Assembly (NCBI GenBank): GCA_015680685.1
Contig: MNCI01007799.1
Span: 144,494 to 177,264, forward strand
DNA length: 32,771 nucleotides
Reading direction: 5' to 3'
Origin: Gnetum montanum
Taxonomy: Eukaryota > Streptophyta > Gnetopsida > Gnetales > Gnetaceae
A program made the position numbers and the translations under genes. Shown piece after piece: positions 1 through 7,495 of the stretch (position 1 is the stretch's first letter; each line of letters starts with the position of its first letter). The notes below the pieces were generated by a model, which saw nothing but the letters and a program-made list of their open reading frames with translations, was not told the origin of the DNA and did not search any database.

Positions 1-1
1 T

Positions 2-184
2 GCTAAAATTATAAGGCTTATGAACCTAGAGGCTGAATTTTCAGCCCTCCTTCTAGCGCCAAAAGAACTATTAGCGACCGTTTGGGATGCGGCTGCCAAC
101 GAGTGTCCTCGAACAGGATTTAGGTGCTTGCTGGTCTCTGGCAACACCAAGGCCCAGATACCTCCAAATAGACTTAGTAGTTAA
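2..184 (+). CDS. Possible 3' end of a coding exon entering from the left edge
   Basis: One frame is open from the first bases of the window to a TAA at 182-184 (60 codons, no start codon in view). Its base composition is more balanced than the AT-rich sequence that follows, with codons for Leu-Glu-Ala-Glu-Phe and Val-Trp-Asp-Ala-Ala-Ala. Directly after the stop, GTGAGT at 186-191 resembles a splice donor, so the piece could instead be an internal exon read in another frame. I recognise no family. Being open over 183 bp is only weak evidence, and a chance frame is possible. Confidence 0.25.
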   Translation, partial: AKIIRLMNLEAEFSALLLAPKELLATVWDAAANECPRTGFRCLLVSGNTKAQIPPNRLSS

Positions 185-1190
185 TGTGAGTATGTGTGTG
201 TGCTATTGCAGCATGCGGTTGTGAAAAATGAAATGATTGTGTTGTGTGTAAACTACAAATGACTTATCCTAAAGAGATTCAGCCAACTTTGCCAAGTATT
301 ATGAGTTGTTGAGAATTCCTATTTTGTTCAATTGCCTAGTCTATGCGGTCCTTATAATACCTACTTGTAACAAATAAAATTTTGCAAAAAAATTTGAGCA
401 CAACTCTACGAATCTACTTCTAATTTTCTCCATAGAAAGAGATAGTTCCACAAGAAAACTAGAAATAGAGCAAAATTCAATGAAAATAGACAGAAAAGAA
501 AGCAGATTTGTGTTAAGACCTCAAATGTTTAAACAAGGTAAAATGATACGAGTAAACAGTTCGCAATAAAGCTATCCCAAATTCAATAACTACGAATTGT
601 TCAAACTTCCAAGGCTCAAATAAGCAATTTCTTCAAGACAATCCTACTATGCTACCAAAAAATTGTTGCATAAACTACCACGTACGAGACTCCATTTTGG
701 CTAAATAATGGACGTCAACAATTGCATTCAATAGATCCTTCAAAAGACTTAACAATTTCTGATTGAAATACCACGGAGATTCACTTTAAAGATAAAAGAA
801 GCTATTCTGGTCCCATCAAAATACCAAAGATTTTTTGAACCCTCTTGACTATTGAATCGTTCAATGGCTTGACTACATGCAGAGGTTCTCTTACAACAAT
901 TTCAATAGCAGTTCTTATACATTGGACAATAATCAAATTCACTACTAAAATGCTCTTAAGGCTTTTAAACACAAGCGCTTCTATGGCAAAATTTTAATAG
1001 AAATTTCTATCATGCAACAAGAATAATAAGAGCAATCTTAAAAATCCCAAAATTACTTGCCAAGCATGATACTATCTAAACCACTAGCTAAACAATTTAA
1101 ACAAAATAAAAAATTATAAGCATAACTCACAGGACTATGACAAAGAGGCTAAAATCCTTTCTTTAGCAAGTCATCTTACAAGTAATCTTT
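185..1190. other. AT-rich non-coding stretch
   Basis: No reading frame of note, no recognisable RNA gene and no clear LTR terminus. It contains a short GT-rich run near 188-200. The only possible link to a neighbour is that it lies downstream of the minus-strand TATA box near 1310, so part of it may be the transcribed part of that unit. Confidence 0.5.
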
Positions 1191-1304
1191 CACAATTTCT
1201 TCTTTACAATGCTCTTCCAAAGCTCCAAAGTGTGTCTCCAAGTGAGAGCTAGTAGTCTCCCCAAAAATCCCAAGTGTGTGTCATTTTTCTTCTTACCCTT
1301 GAAG

Positions 1305-1314
1305 CCTTTTTATA
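1305..1314 (-). promoter_or_regulatory. Minus-strand TATA box candidate
   Basis: Read on the minus strand the sequence is TATAAAAAGG, a good plant TATA box. It lies about 60 bp downstream of an array of palindromes (1375-1438) on the same strand. The layout (palindrome array, TATA, then a pyrimidine/purine-mixed leader) resembles the U3-R junction of an LTR, but I could not find LTR ends (TG...CA) or target duplications, so it may be a host promoter or a degenerate LTR. Confidence 0.4.
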
Positions 1315-1374
1315 GGGTTCAAAAGGTAGTTACATATTTCAAAATATCTTAGCTAGATTCTCTCCCAAGTAAAG

Positions 1375-1438
1375 AAGTTATAACTTGCCCAACAAGTTAG
1401 GAGATCTTACTTGCCCAATAAGTTAGGAAGTTGTAACT
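1375..1438 (-). repeat. 26-bp tandem repeat built of palindromes, upstream of a minus TATA box
   Basis: Two copies of a 26-bp unit (1383-1408 and 1409-1434) start with ACTTGCCCAA. They are framed by two 12-bp palindromes 52 bp apart, AAGTTATAACTT at 1375-1386 (perfect) and AAGTTGTAACTT at 1427-1438 (one central mismatch). The first unit also holds the dyad AACTTG-N5-CAAGTT. Such paired dyads close to a TATA box look like transcription-factor sites; function is inferred from position only. Confidence 0.6.
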
Positions 1439-1450
1439 TATACATGAAGT

Positions 1451-1912
1451 TTTGGAGAAAATCATGTTAACATTGGCATGTGTCTTTACACATTTTACAA
1501 ATTAAAAATTAAAGCCAAGGTCTTCATACTATAGGAGCTTCATTTAATTGTTATTATTTTTTTAATTAGTTTGTTAAATATTATTAACCACCCATGCTTT
1601 AGTCATTTTATAAACAAGTGGTAGTAATAAGGTAATTTTGCATACACCTTAGTGTAAACGTGGGTGAAAGCGGCTGTACGGTCCATGGAGTCAATAAGGC
1701 TGAAAAATAAATCATCTTCATCTTCCCTGTACTTTATTATTATTCATTTATTTATTATATATATGTTTTTTTCTTTTTTCCTTTGAACCCACATACTGGT
1801 AAATTGCTGCGCAGATAATAAGTAACAGTTGCAACAACGGTGGGAGTAATGAGTTGGTTCATTTCTTTCCTTTCTTGCCTTTGCACGAAACTCGTAGAAA
1901 TGGACACATGTT
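1451..1912. other. AT-rich stretch without recognised features
   Basis: Contains T-rich runs around 1740-1780 and no convincing frame on either strand. The base composition becomes more balanced from about 1790, where the block of decayed gene-like sequence on the minus strand begins. Confidence 0.5.
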
Positions 1913-2110
1913 CTAACCTATTCCCAATGCTAACTCCTGCAATCGTGGTTTGCTGGACATAGCCATGCTGCCGGAGTTAACATACAACATTAACCCTGAC
2001 CTCTTCTTGTTTCTGTAATCCGTCTCATGTCGATGTCTCGAATCTAAATTTCTTGCTTGCGATATGTAAAATATGTCTGTTACGGAAATATCCAAGAAAG
2101 CGGCAAACAA
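1913..2110 (-). pseudogene. Unrecognised short minus-strand frame next to the channel fragment
   Basis: A 65-codon frame in sequence of gene-like composition. It lies about 40 bp beyond the end of the CNGC fragment on the same strand. A CNGC C-terminus (calmodulin-binding helix and IQ motif with Trp-rich FxxxWRTW sequence) would be expected here if the locus were continuous, and I do not see it. It may be unrelated sequence or intron. No family recognised. Confidence 0.2.
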
Positions 2111-2151
2111 GAATAGATCAATAACGTGGACCTTTCTAGTGGTTACTGGTG

Positions 2152-2481
2152 CTAATGGCTGCCATTTTCAAGCAAGGTGCATAGGCACATCATTTTCATG
2201 ATGGTGCGCGATGGCATCACCAGATTGGCCCCTGCGCGTGGATCCAAGACCCAGGTGAGTGGCTCCACGTGGCAGAAGTCGTCCTGCTTGAGCAGGGCAT
2301 GGTCAAAGAAGCCAGTGCATCCGCCGTTGGTCGTTATGCTGTATAGGTGGCCCTGGATTATCAGATCGCCCTCGTGTAATATGCACATGTCTCCTGTGAA
2401 TAGCATCAATTTCAACCGCTTGCACAGTGCGTCGATGAGACGATCTTGTTGGCGTAGATTGTTGCAGAATAACGAGAGCAT
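2152..2481 (-). pseudogene. Cyclic nucleotide-gated channel (CNGC) fragment, cyclic nucleotide-binding domain
   Basis: The minus-strand frame reads like the cyclic nucleotide-binding domain of plant CNGC cation channels, which sit in membranes and pass calcium and potassium. Residues 11-32 match the family pattern D-RL-DA-C-RLK..LFT. HEGD follows, then TTNGG-TGFF (phosphate-binding cassette region), then DFC..E.LTW.LDP and a serine-arginine-threonine segment. Several residues between HEGD and QGHL are missing compared with the family, where VxEMLFIxRG is usual, so a short deletion has occurred. Family landmarks GEELLTW are changed to HVEPLTW. The six transmembrane helices, pore and C-terminal IQ motif are not found nearby. 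The domain is usually split over exons, so this may be one exon of a dead or dispersed gene copy. Identification is firm at family level; the subgroup is unclear. Confidence 0.75.
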
Positions 2482-2543
2482 GATTTTGATTTCAGTCAGA
2501 AGGAAATTCTAGTTTTGGTTGCGACTGGTGCTTCTGCATCATT

Positions 2544-2840
2544 TTAGATTTTAGTATCCAAGTCAGAATGCAGCGAAGATGGATACGGCTCTACGTTCAT
2601 ATTAGTTTCGTGAGAATCTGCACTTATTTCGTTTGCTTGAACTGGGCAAGGCCAAGCAACATGTGGTTGAGTACAACATCGATGCTCTGACGTACACGGC
2701 CACTGTAGCACCAAATTTCTGAACAGCAGCTCTAGCGGCAGCACCTCAAAACCATGCACATACCCTTTCTCTATGGATTTTAGAAAATAGATGTTCAGCA
2801 GACATAAATTTTTGAGATACTGATTATAGTCTGCCGACAT
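2544..2840 (-). pseudogene. Unrecognised minus-strand frame
   Basis: A 98-codon open frame between the CNGC fragment and the frame at 2889-3224, all on the minus strand. It has several cysteines in its middle part and no motif I know. It does not look like the CNGC linker or pore that would precede the binding domain. It could be intronic sequence that is open by chance. Confidence 0.2.
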
Positions 2841-2888
2841 TAATAAAAATAAATTTCAGCAAGAAACTTCAGCTTCGGAATGGGTTTC

Positions 2889-3224
2889 CTACACTCCCCC
2901 AATAATTTCCTCATTTGAATTAAAGCCGCTACCATCTTGCCTACAAATCTGCTTTACTGTAGCCATTACTGTGTTCTTGAGATCTACTGAGAAATGACAT
3001 TGGATTTTGCTTACTTTTTTTTTTGCAATTTGCTGGTAAAGCTGAATGAAATTAGAATGATCAGTGGCAGAACTTCCATTTTCTGTATCAGCCCCATTTC
3101 AAGAATCAGCAACACTAAGTATTCCATTGCCGGTCATTTCTTTCCACTTTGAATCCAAGCAGGGTTTCCTTTTGTAAAATAGGTCCATTTGCTCCGGAGT
3201 CACCTGCTCTATGAACGAACTCAT
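2889..3224 (-). pseudogene. Unrecognised gene fragment broken by one TGA
   Basis: Starting at an ATG (3224) the minus strand stays in one frame for 111 codons to a TAG at 2889-2891, with one internal stop, TGA at 3099-3101 (codon 42), which one C-to-T change could have made from CGA. The N-terminus reads MSSFIEQVTPEQMDLFYKRK, followed by a Trp-Lys-Glu segment. After the stop comes an Asn/Gly/Ser-rich linker, then a lysine-rich stretch and a Val-Asp-Leu-Lys-Asn-Thr segment. Composition is protein-like and not repeat-like. I do not recognise the family. It may be a decayed first exon, possibly linked to the other minus-strand pieces down to 1913. Confidence 0.35.
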
Positions 3225-3714
3225 CCTGCATTATTGTCCTTACTTAAACCCTCGGTCCGACACAAAGAAATCGGTCACTCTCCTCCTGCTTGCTTGGGTG
3301 AATAATATAATTTTTCTTTGCTAAAGGAATAATTTGGCACTTTAATTTCATATCCCAAGAAGGCCCCAACAGCATTTTATTTAACAGAGAATAACTTCTC
3401 CAAAACACTCATCAACCCATAACTTTTAAGCTATATGTTTACTTTTAAATTCTCAAACACTTGTTATTCCAATTTTGGATATGATAGTCCAACTGTTCCA
3501 TGAAATGACCAAATGTGCCAATAGGTACATTTGAGCAAGCCCTCAACTGCCTTGAGAAAGTGCTAAAATGATGTATTGAAACTAACTTGCAGTTCAATTG
3601 GTAGAACAGTCACCTCATGATCTAGGAGGGCATTGTATTGGGGCACAAAATATTGTAAGTAGGAATTGAGTTGGAGTTTAAAAAAATAAGGGTCATCCAA
3701 GAATAACCCACCAG
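3225..3714. other. Non-coding stretch before element A
   Basis: No frame of interest. The stretch near 3591-3640 has a faint tRNA look (see rejected items). The left break of element A lies near 3715, where recognisable reverse transcriptase homology begins; no LTR or target duplication marks that side. Confidence 0.45.
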
Positions 3715-3723
3715 TCGGAAACA

Positions 3724-4455
3724 GTTAAAGATGTTTGATCATTCCTTGGACACACTAGCTACTGCTGATGATTCATGGAGAATTTCTCTAAGATTGCAAA
3801 ACTATTGGTCAAATTAACAAAGAAATATGCTTCCTTTGTCTAGACTATAGAGTGTGATAAAGCATTCCAACAACTAAAAGAAAAGCTTATAGCAACCCTA
3901 ATTCTACAAGCACCGAATTGGTCCAAACCATTTCACATCATGATGGATGCATCAAATTATGATTTGGGAGCTATGCTAATGCAGTTAGATGACAGGAAAC
4001 GTCCATATTACATTCATTGCACCAGCTAAAGCATTGTGGGTGTACAATTGAACTACACCACTACAAAAAAAAGAAGGGAATTGATGGTAGTGGTATTTGC
4101 TCTAGATAAGTTCAAGCATTATGTGCTTGGATACAAGGTGTTTGTGCACATAGACCACAATGCTATCTGCTTCCTAATGAACAAACAAATGGTGAGCCCC
4201 TGTGTCATACGGTGGTTGGTGATCTTGTAGGAATTCAATCTTATAATGGTAGATCAAAAAGACACTGAGAATGTGGTTGCTGATCACTTGTCTTGGTTGC
4301 AATGGGATGACAAGAAGGATGAAAATCCATTATCTGATACATTTCTTGATGAAATCCTCTTTGCTATAACAATAACTAACAAATGCCCAATGAGCCAAAA
4401 TGGTATGATAACATTCTCACCTATCTTATCACTCAGGAGATGCCACAAAGGTTGA
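3724..4455 (+). pseudogene. Element A: reverse transcriptase tail and RNase H
   Basis: The frame starting at 3724 encodes the end of RT (SFLGH, then a segment matching F-ENF-KI-K-L-KLTKK), then the RNase H domain typical of Ty3/gypsy elements. The four acidic residues expected for RNase H can be seen: Asp in MMDASN (codon 3946-3948), Glu in KRREL, Asp in HIDHNA and Asp in VVADHLS. In-frame stops at about 3841, 4027 and 4228 break the frame. The catalytic fingers and palm of RT, including the YxDD/FMDD loop, lie upstream of the truncation and are missing. Non-functional. Confidence 0.85.
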
Positions 4456-4484
4456 ACCATTAGAGGAAACAATAGTTTCTTCAC

Positions 4485-5750
4485 CAGGTAAAGCACTTCA
4501 CAGAGATTAATGGACATCTCTACAAGGTGTGCATTGATGGCCTGGTTCATTGGTGTGTCCTTGATGCTGATCAACTGTGTGTTCTCCAAGACACTCATGA
4601 AGGTCCTTATGGAGGACACTATGCTGGGAGACACATGGCCATTAAAATCTTGATGGTAGGGTACTATTAGCCAACACTCTTCAGAATGCTCACCATTTTA
4701 TCCGCTCTTGTGAATGATGCCAACGAGATGGTGGAATGACTACTTGAATGGAGGGACCTCAATAATGGATTCAACCATTAGAACCATTTAACATTTTGGG
4801 TATTGATTTCATGGGTCCCATCATGCCCATGCCAAATGAAAACACGTACATCATAGTCGTTGTTGACTATTGTACAAAATGAGTAGATGTAGCAACCCTC
4901 ATCAACTGTACATCCTTTAGTGCTACTCAATTTGTATAACAAAATGTTGTAAATAGTTTTGGTGTGCCACATGTATTAATTTCTGACAATGGAACTCATT
5001 TTACAAGCACTACTTTTCGAAAGCTCATGCAACGCTTGGGGGTTGAACACAAACTCACAACACCTTACCATCCCCAAGCTAATGGTCAAGCTGAGGTTAC
5101 CAATAGAGAAATCACAAAAATACTAACAAGAACTATTAGCAAGTATAGGAAAGACTAGAACACAAAACTAAACAATGCCCTTTGGGCCTACCACTCAACT
5201 TGGAAACTTCCTATAGGCTACTCTCCCTATGAGCTTATGTACAGCAAACTACCAACACTTCCTATTCAATTTGAACTCTGTACACTTTCAATGGCTTGTG
5301 ACCTTGACCTTGACCTAGGTCTAGCCCAAAAGGAAAGACTAATGAATCTCAACCTGCCAAACAAAAATTGATTACTGGCCTTATCATCTAATGAGTTGAA
5401 TAAGGCTTATAACAAAAAGCATCATGACCTAAAAATTAGTAAAGTTAAATTTTAACCAAGAGATAAGGTTCTTTACTAGAACCCCACACACATACCTCAA
5501 CAAACTAAGTTCCATACATTGTGGAAAGGATCTTATATCATTTATAAAACTTTTCCTATAGGGACCATGATGATCTATAAACCTAAAAGCCCAAACAAGA
5601 AATACCTGGTCAACATTCAACAAATTAAGTCTTTCCATGAGCATACACTAGCTCACACAACAAGCACCTCATCTGATGGACAACCACGCTCCATATTTCA
5701 AATCTCCTCCTTTCAACTTAGTCATAGGGGAGATGGCCAACCATGCTAAC
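4485..5750 (+). pseudogene. Element A: integrase
   Basis: The zinc-binding N-terminus is visible as HEGPYGGH, then YY-PTL, HHFIRSC and CQR, with a frameshift near 4665-4680. The core domain has Asp in GIDFMGP (codon 4805-4807), Asp in SDNGTHF (4985-4987) and Glu in NGQAEVTNRE. The last two are separated by exactly 35 residues, the DD35E layout of retroviral-type integrases. From 4682 to about 5700 one frame holds, broken only by stop codons (for example 5156-5158). The end, with PPFNL and GEMA, matches the end of the integrase of element C. Decayed and non-functional. Confidence 0.88.
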
Positions 5751-5759
5751 CATTCAAGT

Positions 5760-6409
5760 GACTCCTCAGTTTTTCAACTTTTTTTTTTGTTTTACACATT
5801 TTTCATTTTACAACTTTTTATTTTACATGTTCTTTGTTTTACATCTTTTGTTTTTATGTTATTAATCTTTTCTAATTTTTGTTTTACACCATCTTTAGTA
5901 TATTTGATATTTCTTGAATAATTTTTCATTTTACAACTTTTTATTTATACTTTCTTCTATATTTTCTTTTATTTGGTGTGATTTTCTAATTTTTTGTTAA
6001 TAAGTTCCAAGTACATTGGTAATGTGTTACTTGATGGTGGTATGTACTATTTTTGTTATTTAATTGTTGGTGTCTAATTTCTAGCTTTGAATTTCATTAC
6101 AAATAATTAGGACATGGTTTCTTTTTCATGTAATAGGCAGTGAGTCCACAACATCCACCCATCCACACACTCTATGGTTTCCCTTGTTTTGGAAACATGT
6201 AGTCCCTTTTTCATTATTAAAATTTTAATAAATTTGTGACTTTGATAGTTTCCAGAATTGGGAAGGATTCAAACGTTTGAAAGAGGTGTGGCTTCAAGGG
6301 GATTCAGTATTCTTTGTACTTTTCTGTTTGCCTGAGTGCATGTGTATTTCCATGAATTTCTTACCATTTCGTGTCAATCAATAAAATGAAGTTGAATAAG
6401 TCCGTGCAT
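5760..6409 (+). other. Element A: T-rich 3' region
   Basis: After the integrase there is a pyrimidine-rich stretch with recurring TTTTGTTTTACA and TTTTACAACTTTTTA words (about 5775-5990), then ordinary AT-rich sequence. Element B has the same T-rich block right after its gag (9990-10215), and element C has its complement near 17880-18000, so this is a family feature of the post-pol region and not a chance tract. Open frames within it are artefacts of low complexity. Confidence 0.6.
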
Positions 6410-6456
6410 GGTATGGTTCTCATTAGAAAAAAAATGATGAGAATTCAAAGCACACC
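6410..6456 (+). repeat. Hairpin repeat, copy a (element A)
   Basis: An inverted repeat with outer arms GGTATG / CACACC and inner arms TTCTCAT (6417-6423) / ATGAGAA (6437-6443) around an A-rich loop. It belongs to a family of similar units in the 3' regions of A, B and C. The inner stem here uses U-A where other copies use C-G. Confidence 0.65.
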
Positions 6457-6489
6457 CCTTGGACAAAATAAATGCATACATCCTTGCAT

Positions 6490-6507
6490 GGTGTGGTTCT
6501 CATCAAG
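6490..6507 (+). repeat. Hairpin repeat, copy b, 5' arm (split by element B)
   Basis: The 5' arm (GGTGTG, then TTCTCAT at 6497-6503) lies left of element B. The matching A-rich loop and 3' arm (ATGGAGA at 13014-13020, then CACACTCC) follow on the other side at about 12985-13026. Element B is thus inserted in the loop of this copy. Confidence 0.6.
6503..6507 (+). repeat. Target site duplication of element B, left (TCAAG)
   Basis: TCAAG directly before the 5' LTR of B pairs with TTAAG at 12980-12984 directly after the 3' LTR: 5 bp with one C/T difference, as expected for an old Ty3/gypsy insertion. Confidence 0.7.
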
Positions 6508-7370
6508 TGATGAATCGTGTTTTACATGAGCTCCAATATCGAAGTGGCCACGATATCGGGTACATGATATCAAGTACGCGATATTGTGACCCAAGATGCA
6601 ATATTGTACATTCAATATCACAGGGTTACTCCTAGGTCTATAAATACAACACCCAGGTGCATGATTGAGTAGTTTTTAAAGTCAAGTAGCGAAACTCTTA
6701 CAGTTTGTCCATTTGAAAGTTAGAATATTTTCCAACTGCCTGCAACAAGAGGTCTAAGTGTGATTAGATCTTTATTCAAGCATTGATGTACCTAAACACA
6801 CCATTGTGTTGGCAATAAAGACAAGCTCTTTGATTCATCCTTGCAGCACTTGAGACTTTCTTTCTTTATGCATTTATATATCATACTTTCATGTAGTTCA
6901 CATTTAATGTTATTCATTCAGTAATTAGTTTTGATTAATCAAGCAATTAATTAAAATACACAAGCATGACCCCTTCGAACATACGTGTGACACTTGGTAG
7001 CTTAGAAAGGATTAGTGTTTGACAACTGAGTAGTGTTACTCGAAGTTTAGGATGTGTCCGGAAAGTGGGGATGGTTACTTATGTTAGGCTAGATTAGGCA
7101 ATAGTTTACTTAGCACTTAATTACTCTCACTTTTATTCTTGTTTTAGGTGATCAAATTAATAAAACACAAAATAATAAAAAGCTTATGTCTCACTTTGGA
7201 CTAAATCATATGTGACAAAGCTCCTGCTAGTCCAAGTGGGAAGACAGCAAACTACAATCAATGTATAACTGTCAAGGTGCTACAACTAGTCCATCCGTGG
7301 AGTTCAACCATATCACACGTACACGCTCGTATTCGTATGGTTGAGCATAGGGGTACCTCGTCGCTCATCA
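6508..7370 (+). repeat. Element B 5' LTR
   Basis: 863 bp, TGATGAATCG... to ...CTCATCA. U3 is about 130 bp and holds the GATATC-type site array; TATAAA is at 6639-6644 and a polyadenylation signal AATAAA at 6814-6819. U5 is long, about 530 bp. The last 30 bp, including GGGGTACCTCG and CTCATCA, are shared by nearly all LTRs in the window. It matches the 3' LTR throughout, with many transitions. Confidence 0.9.
6535..6644 (+). promoter_or_regulatory. U3 site array and TATA box of element B 5' LTR
   Basis: Sites begin at 6535, 6552, 6566, 6580, 6600 and 6614 (AATATC, GATATC, GATATC, GATATT, AATATT, AATATC), giving steps of 17, 14, 14, 20 and 14 bp. TATAAA starts 25 bp after the last site. All are one or two transitions from GATATC. 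The layout matches the other LTRs. Confidence 0.7.
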
Positions 7371-7371
7371 T

Positions 7372-7389
7372 TGGTGTTGTTGCTGGGGA
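7372..7389 (+). other. Primer-binding site of element B, tRNA-Asp type
   Basis: TGGTGTTGTTGCTGGGGA begins one base after the 5' LTR. The complement of the plant tRNA-Asp(GUC) 3' end is TGGCGCCGTTGCCGGGGA, so 14 of 18 bases agree and all four differences are C to T, three of them at CpG. Primer sites of this type are common in Athila/Tat-like gypsy elements. Confidence 0.8.
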
Positions 7390-7495
7390 TGGTGCTAGTT
7401 ATCTAGATTAGTTATATCATACAAGATTGCTGTAAAAGGGTATTAACGATATATCTTTTGAACAGTATTCAAACACACACTATGAATCAACAATA

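Noticed and set aside
2177-2512. Plus-strand frame of 111 codons
   Set aside because: It is the antisense of the CNGC fragment, whose minus-strand translation has clear family motifs.
3591-3650. tRNA-like stretch (TTCAATTGGTAGAACAGT, then CCTCATGATCTAGGAGG) suggesting a tRNA-derived SINE head
   Set aside because: The A-box-like part is fair, but no acceptable B box (GGTTCGANTCC) follows at the right distance and no tail or target repeats are visible. Too weak to list.
4284-4634. Minus-strand frame of 116 codons
   Set aside because: Shadow of the RNase H-integrase region of element A on the plus strand.
5519-5921. Possible env-like frame after integrase in element A
   Set aside because: The first part is the integrase C-terminus and the second is the T-rich block; no signal peptide or separate frame is conserved in B or C.
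6535-6644. CRISPR-like array (regular short repeats with spacers) in U3
   Set aside because: The units are 6-bp cores at 14-bp steps inside plant LTRs next to a TATA box, far too short for CRISPR repeats and spacers.
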